Positions 51,229 through 60,270 are shown, counted from the first letter of the stretch. The stretch: 64,000 nt of DNA from Streptomyces sp. NBC_01016 (GCF_026341035.1 NZ_JAPEOQ010000002.1:2728001-2792000); one strand, 5' to 3'. The notes: generated by a model from the sequence alone, not told the origin. Made by a program: numbers and translations.

Positions 51229-51271
51229 CCGACACACCCTTTCCGACACGCCCTTTTCGACACACCCTTCC
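51229..51271 (+). repeat. ~14-nt tandem repeat (3 units)
   Basis: Three units of type CCGACACACCCTTT follow the TetR stop codon by 15 nt. Confidence 0.75.
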
Positions 51272-51369
51272 GGAATCCTTCAAGCCCTCGTCCTGTCCGG
51301 CACCTTCCGCTCGGCCGTCGGTCGCGCGGCGGCCCGGCGTGCCCCGGAGCAGTGGCACTCCAACCTTCG

Positions 51370-51433
51370 CACCTTCAAGCCTTGGCACCTCCAAGCCTTG
51401 GCACCTTCAAGTCTTCGCACCCTCAAGTCTTCG
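51370..51433 (+). repeat. 16-nt tandem repeat (4 units) before the F420-type reductase gene
   Basis: Four units (CACCTTCAAGCCTTGG and variants ending TCTTCG) end 12 nt before the reductase start, just ahead of its ribosome site; a partial unit lies at 51356-51369. Confidence 0.88.
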
Positions 51434-51445
51434 AGAGGACAAATC

Positions 51446-52180
51446 GTGAAAATCACCGTTATTGGCGCCGGTGTCATCGGCGGAAATCTCGCCCGCAAGC
51501 TCAGCACGGCCGGCCATGACGTCCAGGTCGCGGTCGCCCGGGGCCCCGAAGTCGTCGCCGACCACGTGCTGGAGACCGGGGCCCGCGCGGTGGCGCTCGA
51601 CAGCGCCGTCCAGGACAGGGACGCCATCATCCTGGCCATCCCCTTCGGCAAGGCCCCGGAACTGGCCGAGCTGTTCACCACCGTGCCCGCCGAGACGGTG
51701 GTCATCGACGCCTCCAACTACTACCCGCACCTCAGCGGACGGATCGAGGAGGTGGACAACGGCGAGATCGAGAGCGTGTGGATCGCCAAGCAGCTGGGGC
51801 GGCCCGTGGCCAAGGCGTGGAACGCCGCCCTCGCCGAGACCCAGCGGACCAAGGGCGCCCCGGCCGGAACCCCGGGCCGCATCGCCCTCCCGGTCGCCGC
51901 GGACTCCGACGAGGCCCGGCGGGTGGCCATGCGCCTCGTGGACGACACCGGCTTCGACCCCTTCGACGCAGGGCCGCTGGCCGACTCCTGGCGTCAGCAG
52001 CCGATGGGCCCCGCCTACTGCACCGAGTTGACCCTCGATCAGCTGCCGGAGGCGCTGGCCGCGGCCGACCGCGTCAAGGACACCCAGGTGCGCGACAGCG
52101 TGATGGAACGCTTCGCCGCCCTGCCGGCCGACCCGACCGTGGAGGACGTCGTCGAGATGAACCGCGCCGCCCACCGCTGA
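51446..52180 (+). CDS. NADP/F420-type oxidoreductase (NADPH-dependent F420 reductase family)
   Basis: The 244-residue protein starts with the NADP-binding fold MKITVIGAGVIGGNLARKLSTAGHDVQVAVARG. It then shows DAIILAIPFG, VVIDASNYYPH and PVAKAWNAAL, typical of the F420-dependent NADP oxidoreductase family. It would pass hydride between NADPH and F420 or act as a related dehydrogenase. The GTG at 51446 follows GAGAGGAC. It lies 35 nt before a nitroreductase and is probably in the same operon. Confidence 0.83.
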   Translation: MKITVIGAGVIGGNLARKLSTAGHDVQVAVARGPEVVADHVLETGARAVALDSAVQDRDAIILAIPFGKAPELAELFTTVPAETVVIDASNYYPHLSGRIEEVDNGEIESVWIAKQLGRPVAKAWNAALAETQRTKGAPAGTPGRIALPVAADSDEARRVAMRLVDDTGFDPFDAGPLADSWRQQPMGPAYCTELTLDQLPEALAAADRVKDTQVRDSVMERFAALPADPTVEDVVEMNRAAHR

Positions 52181-52215
52181 CATCCGAAACCCAACTCCCC
52201 CCGAAGGGAACCCCG

Positions 52216-52923
52216 TTGACCACCGCCACCCCGCTGCCCGCCTCGTACTTCAGTGATCTCGTACGCGCCAGGCACTCCTCCCGGCAGTTCCTGCCCACGC
52301 CGCTGCCCGCCGCGGACATCCGCAGCATCCTGGAAGACGCCCAGTCGGCACCCTCCAACAGCAACACCCAGCCGTGGCACGTCCACATCGTCTCCGGCGC
52401 CGCGCGTGACGCCCTGAGCAAGGAGCTCCTCGCGGCGTACGAAGAGGACCGGACCTCCCTCGACTTCACCTCCGGCTACGGCGAAGGCATCTACCAGGAG
52501 CGTTCGCACCAGCACGCGGCCACCGTCTACGGAGCCCGCGGCGTGGAGCGCTCCGACCTCGAAGGCAGGAAGGAGGTCATCCGCGAGAACCTGCGGTTCT
52601 ACGGAGCACCGCATGTCGCCCTGCTCTTCATGCCGGTGCTCGGCGACGGTGTCCGCGCCGCCGGTGACATAGGCATGTACGCACAGAACTTCCTGCTCTC
52701 GCTGACCGCGCGGGGCTACCACGGCATCCCCCAGGCCGTCCTCGGTGTCTACGCCGACACGGTTCGCCAGTCCCTTGGTGTCACCGATGACCTCAAGCTG
52801 CTGTTCGGCGTCTCCTTCGGGATCGGCGACAGGTCCTCACCGATGCATGGCATCGATGTGGGCCGCATCCCGCTACAGCAGAGCGTGGCCCTGCATGACA
52901 CCCCCGGCGTCCTCGACGGGTAG
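52216..52923 (+). CDS. Nitroreductase-family flavoprotein
   Basis: The 235-residue protein has the FMN-binding RARHSSRQFLPTPLP near the start, APSNSNTQPWHVHIVSG, DIGMYAQNFLLSLTARGYH and a C-terminal FGVSFGIGD. It reduces nitroaromatics, quinones or enones using NAD(P)H. A TTG start at 52216 is used, with AAGGGA upstream. It likely works with the preceding reductase in a TetR-controlled response. Confidence 0.87.
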   Translation: MTTATPLPASYFSDLVRARHSSRQFLPTPLPAADIRSILEDAQSAPSNSNTQPWHVHIVSGAARDALSKELLAAYEEDRTSLDFTSGYGEGIYQERSHQHAATVYGARGVERSDLEGRKEVIRENLRFYGAPHVALLFMPVLGDGVRAAGDIGMYAQNFLLSLTARGYHGIPQAVLGVYADTVRQSLGVTDDLKLLFGVSFGIGDRSSPMHGIDVGRIPLQQSVALHDTPGVLDG

Positions 52924-52929
52924 TACGCA

Positions 52930-52984
52930 ACCACCCATCAACTACTGATCGACCACCCATCAGCCACCCATCAACCGCCCATCA
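52930..52984. repeat. 11-nt tandem repeat (5 units) between convergent genes
   Basis: Units of type ACCACCCATCA fill the 64-nt gap between the nitroreductase stop and the convergent efflux-pump stop. The second unit is the most diverged. Confidence 0.85.
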
Positions 52985-52987
52985 AGG

Positions 52988-54562
52988 TCACCGGGACGAG
53001 GCCGGGGCCGGGGCGGCGGCCGGGGGGACGTCCTGTGGCGCTGGTGCGGCCGTCCGGTTCGGCGGTCGTACGAGGGCCAGGACGATCAGTCCGCCGAGGG
53101 CTGCCGCGCAGGCGGCGAGCAGGAAGACCGTGTCGAGCCCGGTGGCGAAGGCCTGATGCACCAGGTGCTGTGCCTCCGCGCTTTGGGCGGCGGGCACCGC
53201 CTGCACCAGGTGCTGCGCCTGTCCCGCGGCGAGGGCGGCGGCGGCCAGATCGGGGTCAGGGACGGCGCCGGACGCGGTGAGTGCGTCGGCCGTACGGCTG
53301 GTGAAGACCGCGCCGAGGACGGCGATGGCCAGGGTCATGCCCAACTGGCGGAAGGTGTTGACGGCTCCGCCGGCCATGCCCGCCTGTCGCGGCGGCACGG
53401 CGGACGTGGCGGCCGAGACCAGCACCGGGGTGGCCAGACCCACGCCGATCCCGGTGACCACGAGGCCCCAGACGAGCGAGGTGGCCCCTGCGTCGGCCGT
53501 CATCCCCGCGCGCAACAGCAGCATGCCGGCGGCGATGGACAGGAGCCCGAGGCCGACCGGCAGACGTGGGGAGAGCCGCTGGATGTGGCGTCCGGCGCCG
53601 GCGGCGACGAGGAACGACGCGCCGGCCAGCGGGGTCAGGGCGAGGCCCGCCGCGACCGGCCCGAGGCCCAGCACGGACTGCAACCACACGGAGAGCAGCA
53701 CCAGGCACCCGAAGGCGCCGCCCTGCAGCAGCAGCGCACCGCTCATCAGGCCCGCGAACGACGGGCGTCGCAGCAGGGTCAGGTCGAGCATCGGGGCACC
53801 GCCGCGTCGTGCCGTGCGGTGCTCGATCAGTACGAACGCGGCCAGGGCCAGGACGCTGACGGCGAAGGTCGCCAGGATCTCGGCCGAGGCCCAGCCCGCC
53901 TCAGGTCCACGGATGAGGCCGTAGGTGAGCGTGGTGGCGGCGACGGTGAAGGCCGTCGCGCCGGGGACGTCGATGCGGGCCGGTGCGCCGTTGCCGGACG
54001 GCTTGCCCGACTGGTCGGCGCGGACCACGCGCAGCGTCATGGCGATGGCGACGGCCGCGATGGGCAGGTTGACCCAGAAGATCGCCTGCCAGCTGAAGTG
54101 CTCGGTGAGCAGGCCGCCGAGAAGCGGTCCCGCGGCGGCGGCCGCGCCGTTCGCGGCGCCCCATATGCCGAAGGCCGTGCCGCGGTCCCTGCCCTGGTAC
54201 GAGGAGATCAGCAGGGCGGGGGTCGTGGCGAACATGGCGGCGCCTCCGACGCCCTGCACCACGCGGGCGGCGATCAGTACCCCGGCGTCGGGGGCGAGTC
54301 CGCAGACCAGCGAGGCCAGGCCGAAGAGCCCCAGGCCGTAGACGTAGAACCGCCGGTGCCCGAACCGGTCCGCCACGGAACCGGATGCCAGGAGCAGGGC
54401 GGCGAGGGCCAGGGCGTATCCGTCGATCACCCATTGCAGCGAGGTGAAGGAGGCGTCGAGATCGTCGGCCATGCTCGGCAGGGCGACGTTCACGATGGTC
54501 ACGTCCACCAGCAGGATGAAGGCGCCGAGGCAGACGGCCAGCAAGGGCCACCACTTGCGCAT
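52988..54562 (-). CDS. DHA2-family (14-TM) MFS drug efflux transporter
   Basis: The 524-residue protein opens CLGAFILLVDVTIVNVALPSMADDL, continues with GSVADRFGHRRFY and VVQGVGGAAMFATTPALL, and has motif C-like GIWGAANGAAAAAGPLLGG. This is the EmrB/QacA plan of fourteen helices. It exports hydrophobic drugs or metabolites by proton antiport. It diverges from a double-length Lrp-type regulator, with a 13-nt repeat array between them. The ATG at 54562 is used. Confidence 0.9.
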   Translation of the reverse strand: MRKWWPLLAVCLGAFILLVDVTIVNVALPSMADDLDASFTSLQWVIDGYALALAALLLASGSVADRFGHRRFYVYGLGLFGLASLVCGLAPDAGVLIAARVVQGVGGAAMFATTPALLISSYQGRDRGTAFGIWGAANGAAAAAGPLLGGLLTEHFSWQAIFWVNLPIAAVAIAMTLRVVRADQSGKPSGNGAPARIDVPGATAFTVAATTLTYGLIRGPEAGWASAEILATFAVSVLALAAFVLIEHRTARRGGAPMLDLTLLRRPSFAGLMSGALLLQGGAFGCLVLLSVWLQSVLGLGPVAAGLALTPLAGASFLVAAGAGRHIQRLSPRLPVGLGLLSIAAGMLLLRAGMTADAGATSLVWGLVVTGIGVGLATPVLVSAATSAVPPRQAGMAGGAVNTFRQLGMTLAIAVLGAVFTSRTADALTASGAVPDPDLAAAALAAGQAQHLVQAVPAAQSAEAQHLVHQAFATGLDTVFLLAACAAALGGLIVLALVRPPNRTAAPAPQDVPPAAAPAPASSR

Positions 54563-54619
54563 GTCGTTTCTCCATTCGGATCGTGCGTGCTGTCGGAAGG
54601 GGAGAGCCGGCCGGTGAAT

Positions 54620-54684
54620 GCACGTATGTCACGCACGTATGTCACGCATGTGTGGCACGCACGTGTGTCACGCACGCATATCCC
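54620..54684. repeat. 13-nt tandem repeat array (5 units) between efflux pump and Lrp regulator
   Basis: Five contiguous units of type GCACGTATGTCAC occupy the divergent promoter region. The first two are identical; the others differ at one to four positions. They could be binding sites for the adjacent regulator. Confidence 0.88.
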
Positions 54685-54767
54685 CGGCGTCGTCCCTTCG
54701 ACTGATCCTGGAACCCCCTCGGGCAATTCAATGAGCCAGAGATGCCCCGTTGCTCAGATCCGACACA

Positions 54768-55796
54768 ATGGAATCCATGAAGACGTATCTCGACACATCT
54801 GACGAAGCCGACCGTGAGCTGTCGGTCGAGGAGATGGCGCTCGCGCACGCCCTTCAGATCAACGGACGGGCCTCGTTCAAGGAGATCGGCGAGGCCCTGG
54901 GGGTGTCCGACCAGACCGCGGCGCGCCGCTGGTCCCGCCTGCGGTCCGCCGGGAAGCTCAGGGTCCTGGGGCTGACCGATCCGATGCGGCTCGGCGACTC
55001 CTCGTGGGTCGTACGCATCCGGTGCACACCTGACGCGGCGGCTTCCATCGGGGAGGCGCTGGCGCGGCGCCCGGACACGACGTGGGTCAGCCTCAGCTCC
55101 GGCGGCACCGAACTCGTCTGCTCGGTGCGAACCCGGGGGCCGGGGCTGCGGGAGCCGCTGCTACTGCAGAAACTGCCGCGCACACCCCAGGTGATGGACG
55201 TGTCCGCGCACTGCCTGCTGCACGTCTTCTTCGGCAAGGACCTCAGCTCGATCAACAAGATCGGGCCACTGACACCCGCGCAGGTCGCGTCCCTCACGCC
55301 ACCCTCCGTGCCGCAGCGCGCCACGGACGCGGCCCCCGCGGTGACCCTGGACGACGGCGACCGCCACCTGCTCGACCTGCTGGCCCGGGACGGCAGGGCG
55401 GCGCCCGGGGAGTTGGCTGCCGCGACGGGCCTGTCGCAGTCGACGGTGCGCCGCCGGATCACCGAGCTCAGGACGGCCGGAGTCCTCTACTTCGACGTCG
55501 AGTACCGCCTGGACGTTCTCCAGCGGAACTTCCGGGCGGCGCTGTGGCTGGAGATCGATCCGGCCCGCCTCGCCGAGGCGGGCGAGGCGTTGGCCACCCA
55601 CCCCGAAGTGCCCTTCGCCGCCGCGGTGACGGGCACGGCCAACCTGTACGCCAGCGTGGACGCCACGAGCGCGCAGCACTTCTACCGCTACCTGACCGGG
55701 CCGGTGGCCACCTTGCCCGGCCTGCGCCACACGACGACCGCCCCCGTCCACCGCACCTTGAAGGGCCCCGGCCCCTACCTCCCGGCTGCGGGATGA
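54768..55796 (+). CDS. Lrp/AsnC-family regulator, tandem double-length form
   Basis: The 342-residue protein contains two full Lrp modules in a row. The first HTH is ALAHALQINGRASFKEIGEALGVSDQTAARRWSRLRSAG and the second LLDLLARDGRAAPGELAAATGLSQSTVRRRITELRTAG, each followed by a ligand/oligomerisation domain. Single-module Lrp proteins are about 150 residues. It diverges from the DHA2 pump and probably controls it. ATG 54768 is used; TTG 54750 and ATG 54777 are alternatives and no ribosome site is evident. Confidence 0.85.
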   Translation: MESMKTYLDTSDEADRELSVEEMALAHALQINGRASFKEIGEALGVSDQTAARRWSRLRSAGKLRVLGLTDPMRLGDSSWVVRIRCTPDAAASIGEALARRPDTTWVSLSSGGTELVCSVRTRGPGLREPLLLQKLPRTPQVMDVSAHCLLHVFFGKDLSSINKIGPLTPAQVASLTPPSVPQRATDAAPAVTLDDGDRHLLDLLARDGRAAPGELAAATGLSQSTVRRRITELRTAGVLYFDVEYRLDVLQRNFRAALWLEIDPARLAEAGEALATHPEVPFAAAVTGTANLYASVDATSAQHFYRYLTGPVATLPGLRHTTTAPVHRTLKGPGPYLPAAG

Positions 55797-55829
55797 GCCC
55801 GTACGGGCTGCGCCGCCCTGCCCTGGGCG

Positions 55830-55871
55830 GCGGTGGCGCCAGCCGTCATCCGCGAGGCCGACCGCCACCGC
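55830..55871. terminator. Bidirectional terminator between Lrp and aldo/keto reductase genes
   Basis: GCGGTGGCG pairs with CGCCACCGC across a 24-nt loop, adjacent to a second small hairpin (CCGCCC/GGGCGG) between convergent genes. Confidence 0.5.
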
Positions 55872-55872
55872 C

Positions 55873-56859
55873 TCACCTGTTGACGAAGCCCATGTGCGCG
55901 GCGTTGTAGCGGTCACCGTGCACACCGACCCGGTCCGCCAGGGCGTCGAGGCCGGCGATCTCGTCGGCGGAGAGCGGGACTTGGGTCGCGGCGGCGTTCT
56001 CCTCGAGGCGCGCGGTGCGGCGCGTGCCGGGGATCGGGACGATCCAGGGCTGCTTGACCAGGAGCCAGGCCAGGGCGATCTGGCCGGGGGAGGCGTTCTT
56101 GGTCTTGGCGAGGGCGGAGACGTGGTCGACGAGCGACTGGTTGGCGGCGAGGTTGTCCTGGTCGAAGCGCGGCACCCTGGACCTGATGTCGCCTTCGGTG
56201 AACGTGGTCGTGGTGTCGACGGTGCCGGTGAGGAAGCCCTTGCCGAGTGGGCTGAACGGTACGAAGCCGATGCCGAGTTCGGCGAGGGTGGGCAGGACCT
56301 CGGGTTCGGGGTCGCGGGTCCACAGCGAGTATTCGCTCTGCACGGCGGTCACGGGGTGCACGGCGTGCGCCCTGCGGATCGTGCCGACCGCCGCCTCGGA
56401 GAGGCCGAAGTGGCGTACCTTGCCCGCCTGTACGAGTTCGGCGACCGTGCCGGCGACGTCCTCGATCGGGACGTCGGGGTCGACGCGGTGCTGGTAGAAG
56501 AGGTCGATGGTGTCGGTGCGCAGGCGGCGCAGCGAGGCGTCGGCGACGCGCCTGATCTGTTCGGGGCGGCTGTTGAGCCCGTTCATCGCGCCGTTGTCGA
56601 TGTTCCAGCCGAACTTGGTGGCGAGGACGACCTGTTCGCGCACCGGGGCGAGTGCCTCGCCCACCAACTCCTCGTTGACGTAGGGGCCGTAGACCTCGGC
56701 GGTGTCGAAGAAGGTGACGCCGCGGTCGACGGCGCCGCGGAGTACGCCGATCATGTCCGCGCGGTCGCCGGGGTTGGGGCCGTAGCTCTGGGACATGCCC
56801 ATGCAGCCCAGACCGATCGCCGAGACCTCGAGGCCCTGGCCGAGTGTGCGGGTGTGCAT
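55873..56859 (-). CDS. Aldo/keto reductase
   Basis: The 328-residue TIM-barrel protein has IGLGCMGMSQSYGP, the catalytic Asp and Tyr in VTFFDTAEVYGP, Lys in VVLATKFG, His in FYQHRVDP, and a C-terminal NADPH site with IVPIPGTRR. It reduces aldehydes or ketones. The ATG at 56859 was chosen where family homology begins; the frame is open 25 codons further. It is the first of four carbonyl/quinone reductase genes within 5 kb. Confidence 0.9.
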   Translation of the reverse strand: MHTRTLGQGLEVSAIGLGCMGMSQSYGPNPGDRADMIGVLRGAVDRGVTFFDTAEVYGPYVNEELVGEALAPVREQVVLATKFGWNIDNGAMNGLNSRPEQIRRVADASLRRLRTDTIDLFYQHRVDPDVPIEDVAGTVAELVQAGKVRHFGLSEAAVGTIRRAHAVHPVTAVQSEYSLWTRDPEPEVLPTLAELGIGFVPFSPLGKGFLTGTVDTTTTFTEGDIRSRVPRFDQDNLAANQSLVDHVSALAKTKNASPGQIALAWLLVKQPWIVPIPGTRRTARLEENAAATQVPLSADEIAGLDALADRVGVHGDRYNAAHMGFVNR

Positions 56860-57196
56860 CGTGGTGCTCCTTGTCGGGTGACGTCGAGCGTGAGGTGACG
56901 CCGGGAACCTCCGGACGTCGCTCGCTGTACTCACGTGTTCCAGGCTAGATCGGACGGACGGTATGAGGGGGGCCCTGTTGGTACCTGGAACGGGAGTGCC
57001 CCCACTCGCGGGGCGCGGTCGCTGAACTCGCCCCTGGAGTACGTCAGTTGTCGGGCGACCCGGGCGCGGCCACGGCCCGGAGGAAGTTCTGGGTGAAGGT
57101 CTATCGACAGGGCGGGGGAGGGGTTTGGTGCGTGGGGGATGTGTCCGGTGCCGCGGGTGGCTCTCCGGCCACCCGGCCGGGGCGGTTCCGATGTTC
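56860..57196. other. 337-bp intergenic region, no gene seen
   Basis: The sequence holds no convincing gene. An 8-bp inverted repeat, GTTCCAGG (56937-56944) and CCTGGAAC (56984-56991), may belong to the promoter of the aldo/keto reductase. Confidence 0.5.
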
Positions 57197-58201
57197 TCAG
57201 GTCATGGAGACGACGACCTTGCCGGCCTTCGCGCGGCCCTTCTCGACGTACTCCATCGCCTGGAGGGTCTCGTCGAACGGGAAGACGCGGTCGACGACCG
57301 GGTGGATCTTCCCTGCGTCGATGAGAGGGGTGAGTGCGCGGAGTTGCTCGCCGCTGGCCCTCATGAACAGGAAGGAGTACGTCACTCCGAGGCACTTGGC
57401 CTGGCGACGGGTCTTGAAGCTGAGCGCGGTCATGGCCAGGCGCAGGACCGGGTTCGCGCCGAGTTCGCGGGCGAAGGACGGGTCGGGCGGGCCCGCGACG
57501 GAGATGGCGGTGCCGCCGGGCTTGAGGATGCGCAGGGACTCGGCGAGGTTGTCGCCGCCGAGGCTGTCCAGGACGACGTCGTAGCCGTCGAGGAGGGTCT
57601 CGAAGTCCTGCGTGCGGTAGTCGATGACCTCGTCGGCGCCGAGTTCCTTGGCGAGGTCGACCTTGGCGGTGCTCACGGTGGTGGCCACATGTGCGCCGAG
57701 CGCCTTCGCGAGCTGGACGGCGAGGGAACCGAGGCCACCGGCGCCCGCGTGGACGAGGACCTTCTGGCCGGGCTTTACGTGTGCCCGCTCGACCAGCGCC
57801 TGCCAGGCGGTGAGGGCGACCAGGGGGAGGGAGGCGGCCTCGGCCATGGTGAGGGTGGTGGGCTTGGGTGCCAGGTCGTCCTGGTGGACGGCGATGAGCT
57901 CGGCGAAGGTGCCGATGCGGTCCTTGTCGGGGCGGGCGTAGACCTCGTCGTCGACCGCGAACTCCGTTACGTCGGAGCCCACTTGGACGACCGTGCCGGC
58001 GAGGTCGTTGCCCAGGACGAGGGGGAGTCGGTAGGGCAGGAACGCCTTGAAGTCGCCGTTGCGGATCCTCGTGTCGAGCGGGTTGACGCCCGCCGCGTGG
58101 ATCTTGACCAGGACGTCGTCGGCGCCGACGACGGGGTCGGGGACATCGGCGGCACGCATGCCGCCCGCGTCGCCGTACTTCTCGACCCTGAAGGCCTTCA
58201 T
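57197..58201 (-). CDS. NADP-dependent quinone/alkenal oxidoreductase (zinc-less MDR family)
   Basis: The 334-residue protein has VKIHAAGVNPLDTRIRNG near the start, then KVLVHAGAGGLGSLAVQLAKALGAHVATTVS as the NADP site, and YDVVLDSLGGDNLAESL. The zinc-ligand cysteines of alcohol dehydrogenases are absent, as in quinone oxidoreductase. It reduces quinones or reactive alkenals by two electrons. The ATG at 58201 is in line with the family start. Confidence 0.9.
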   Translation of the reverse strand: MKAFRVEKYGDAGGMRAADVPDPVVGADDVLVKIHAAGVNPLDTRIRNGDFKAFLPYRLPLVLGNDLAGTVVQVGSDVTEFAVDDEVYARPDKDRIGTFAELIAVHQDDLAPKPTTLTMAEAASLPLVALTAWQALVERAHVKPGQKVLVHAGAGGLGSLAVQLAKALGAHVATTVSTAKVDLAKELGADEVIDYRTQDFETLLDGYDVVLDSLGGDNLAESLRILKPGGTAISVAGPPDPSFARELGANPVLRLAMTALSFKTRRQAKCLGVTYSFLFMRASGEQLRALTPLIDAGKIHPVVDRVFPFDETLQAMEYVEKGRAKAGKVVVSMT

Positions 58202-58345
58202 CGCCGTCTCCCTTTCTGTTCCCGTCCGTGCGAGGCCGGGGTTTCCGTTCGTCCCGTCACGGGTGTCCGTCGGTACGAGGCAGTCTGTGGTGTGTTCAGC
58301 GTTCGCGCGCGGCCCCGCGGCGCGGCCGGGGGCATCGCTGGTGGC

Positions 58346-59401
58346 TCAAGCCACCGGCACGGCCGGAGTGATGACGTGGTCGGCGGCGCCGCCCTGGAGG
58401 CGGTCCAGCGAGCCGGCGATCCCCTCGTGGGGCACGCCGAGCGGCACCGAGCTGACCTCGGTGAGCCGGGCGTACTGCTCGTCGGTCAGCCGGACGTCGA
58501 GGGCGCCGAGGTAGCTGTCGAGCTGGGCGAGGCTGCGCGGGCCGATGATCGGGACGAGCGTGGCCACCGAGCGGGCCGCGCGCTCGCGCACCCAGGCCAC
58601 CGCCACCTGGGCGGGTGTCACGCCGGTCTCCTCGGCGACGGCCAGGACGGTGTCGACGACGGCGGTCTTCTGGCCGGTGTCCTCGGTGTGGATGACCATG
58701 CCCAGGTCGCTCAGACGACCGTCGGCGGAGGTGCGGTACTTGCCGGTGAGGAGTCCGCCGCCGAGCGGGGACCACAGGGCGGCGCCGAGCCCGAGGCTCT
58801 CGGCCATCGGCAGCAGCTCGCGGTCGGCGGTGCGCTCGACGAGGCTGTACTCGTGCTGGATGCCGATGATCGGGGCCTGGTTCCTGAGGTCGGCGAGGGT
58901 CACCGCGCGCGAGACGCGCCAGGCCGGGAAGTTGGACAGCGCGGCGTGGTGGATCTTGCCGGCGCTGACCAGGTCGTCGAGTCCGCGCAGGAGCTCTTCC
59001 ATCGGCGTGAGCTCGTCGGGGAAGTGCACCCACAGCAGGTCGATGTGGTCGGTGCCCAGGCGCTTCAGGCTGGCCTCCACCGAGGCGACCATGTTCTTGC
59101 GGCTGTTGCCCGTCTTGGAGATGTCCGGCTGCGGGGCGGCGCCGAGGGTGAACTTGGTGGCCAGGACGAAGTGGTCGCGGTCGGCCGAGATCAGCTTTCC
59201 GGTCAGCTCCTCCGACTCGCCGAACTGGTAGCCGTCCGCGCTGTCGAGGAAGGTGCCGCCGGCCTCGGCGAACCGGTCGAAGATCCGGCGGGCCTCGTCG
59301 GGCTCGGCCCCGGCACCCCAGCCGGTGCCGAAGTTCGCGGTGCCGAGCGCGTACTCGGACACGCGCAGTCCGGTCCGGTGGCCGAAGGTCGTGTAGCGCA
59401 T
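58346..59401 (-). CDS. Aldo/keto reductase
   Basis: The 351-residue protein has YALGTANFGTGWGAG, the catalytic Asp and Tyr in TFLDSADGYQFG, Lys in FVLATKFT, His in LLWVHFPDE and LVPIIGPRSLAQL near the end. It is a second NADPH-dependent carbonyl reductase and is quite different from the copy at 55873. It is probably in the same leftward run of redox genes. Confidence 0.9.
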   Translation of the reverse strand: MRYTTFGHRTGLRVSEYALGTANFGTGWGAGAEPDEARRIFDRFAEAGGTFLDSADGYQFGESEELTGKLISADRDHFVLATKFTLGAAPQPDISKTGNSRKNMVASVEASLKRLGTDHIDLLWVHFPDELTPMEELLRGLDDLVSAGKIHHAALSNFPAWRVSRAVTLADLRNQAPIIGIQHEYSLVERTADRELLPMAESLGLGAALWSPLGGGLLTGKYRTSADGRLSDLGMVIHTEDTGQKTAVVDTVLAVAEETGVTPAQVAVAWVRERAARSVATLVPIIGPRSLAQLDSYLGALDVRLTDEQYARLTEVSSVPLGVPHEGIAGSLDRLQGGAADHVITPAVPVA

Positions 59402-59452
59402 GAGATGTCCTTGCGTAGGGGGATCGCGAGCGAGGGGGAGGAGGGCGTTTCG

Positions 59453-59512
59453 GGAGCGCCCCGGAAGACTCAGGAGCGCCCCGGAAGGCTCAGGAGCGCC
59501 CCGGAAGGCTCA
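59453..59512. repeat. 20-nt tandem repeat (3 units) ending in a stop codon
   Basis: Units of type GGAGCGCCCCGGAAGGCTCA occupy 59453-59472, 59473-59492 and 59493-59512. The last three bases of each unit are TCA (TGA on the minus strand), and in the third this is the stop of the SDR gene. Confidence 0.92.
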
Positions 59513-60214
59513 GGCGGCGTTCGGCTGCGGCTGCGTCTGCGGCGTGATGGCCAGGCCCTGCTTGACCTGTCGGGTCAACTCATCAGCGAGGATCTCGGGC
59601 AGGCCCGCCTCGATGCCGTCGAGTGCCTGCGCCGCGACGTCGGAGGCGGAGACCTTCTGGTCGGCGGGGACCTCGGCGGCCATGTCGGTGTCCATGTATC
59701 CGACGTGCAGCGCGGAGACGGTGATGCCGCGCGGCGCCAGTTCCTCGCGGCTCGCGCCGCTCAGCGCCCAGGCCGCGGCCTTGGACGCGGCGTAGGAGCC
59801 GAGGCCCGCCGGGTGGTACCAGGAAAGGACGGACAGGACATTGAGCACGGCGCCGCCGCCGTTGCCCTCGATCACGGGGGCGAAGGCGCGGGTCGCGGCG
59901 AGCGGCCCGAAGAAGTTGGTGTCCATCTCCCGGCGCACCTCGTCCAGGTCGCCGCCGACCAGCGTGGCGCCGGTGGAGATGCCCGCGTTGTTGATCAGCA
60001 GCGCAGCGTCGGAGGCGGTGCGGGCGGCCTCCCGGATCGACTCCTCGTCCGTGACGTCCAGGCGCAGCGGCGCGACACCCGGCAGATCGACCGTCTCGGG
60101 GCGGCGGGCCGCCGCGTAGACCTTCGCGCCGCGCTCCACGAGCTGGGCGGCGAGGTGCCGGCCGAGACCCCGGTTGGCGCCGGTGACGACCGCGACCGTG
60201 TTCTTGAGCTCCAT
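59510..60214 (-). CDS. Short-chain dehydrogenase/reductase
   Basis: The 234-residue protein has VVTGANRGLGRHLAAQLVERGAKVYAAARR, NNAG, the catalytic Ser in LSVLSWYHP and Tyr-x3-Lys in SYAASKAAAW. It diverges from a TetR regulator with a clear operator between them, so it is very probably that regulator's target. The ATG at 60214 is used. The stop lies at the edge of a 20-nt tandem repeat. Confidence 0.9.
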   Translation of the reverse strand: MELKNTVAVVTGANRGLGRHLAAQLVERGAKVYAAARRPETVDLPGVAPLRLDVTDEESIREAARTASDAALLINNAGISTGATLVGGDLDEVRREMDTNFFGPLAATRAFAPVIEGNGGGAVLNVLSVLSWYHPAGLGSYAASKAAAWALSGASREELAPRGITVSALHVGYMDTDMAAEVPADQKVSASDVAAQALDGIEAGLPEILADELTRQVKQGLAITPQTQPQPNAA

Positions 60215-60270
60215 GTCCGATCCTGCTCCCGGTAGTGGCGGGCGCCGTCCGGTCACCCGCGTCCATCAGA

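Noticed and set aside
54620..54684. Possible CRISPR or plasmid iteron origin
   Set aside because: The units are too short for CRISPR, and there is no replication initiator gene or AT-rich unwinding region.
57125..60235. A 1036-codon open frame on the plus strand
   Set aside because: It is antisense to three reductase genes with clear catalytic motifs. The frame contains no recognisable fold.
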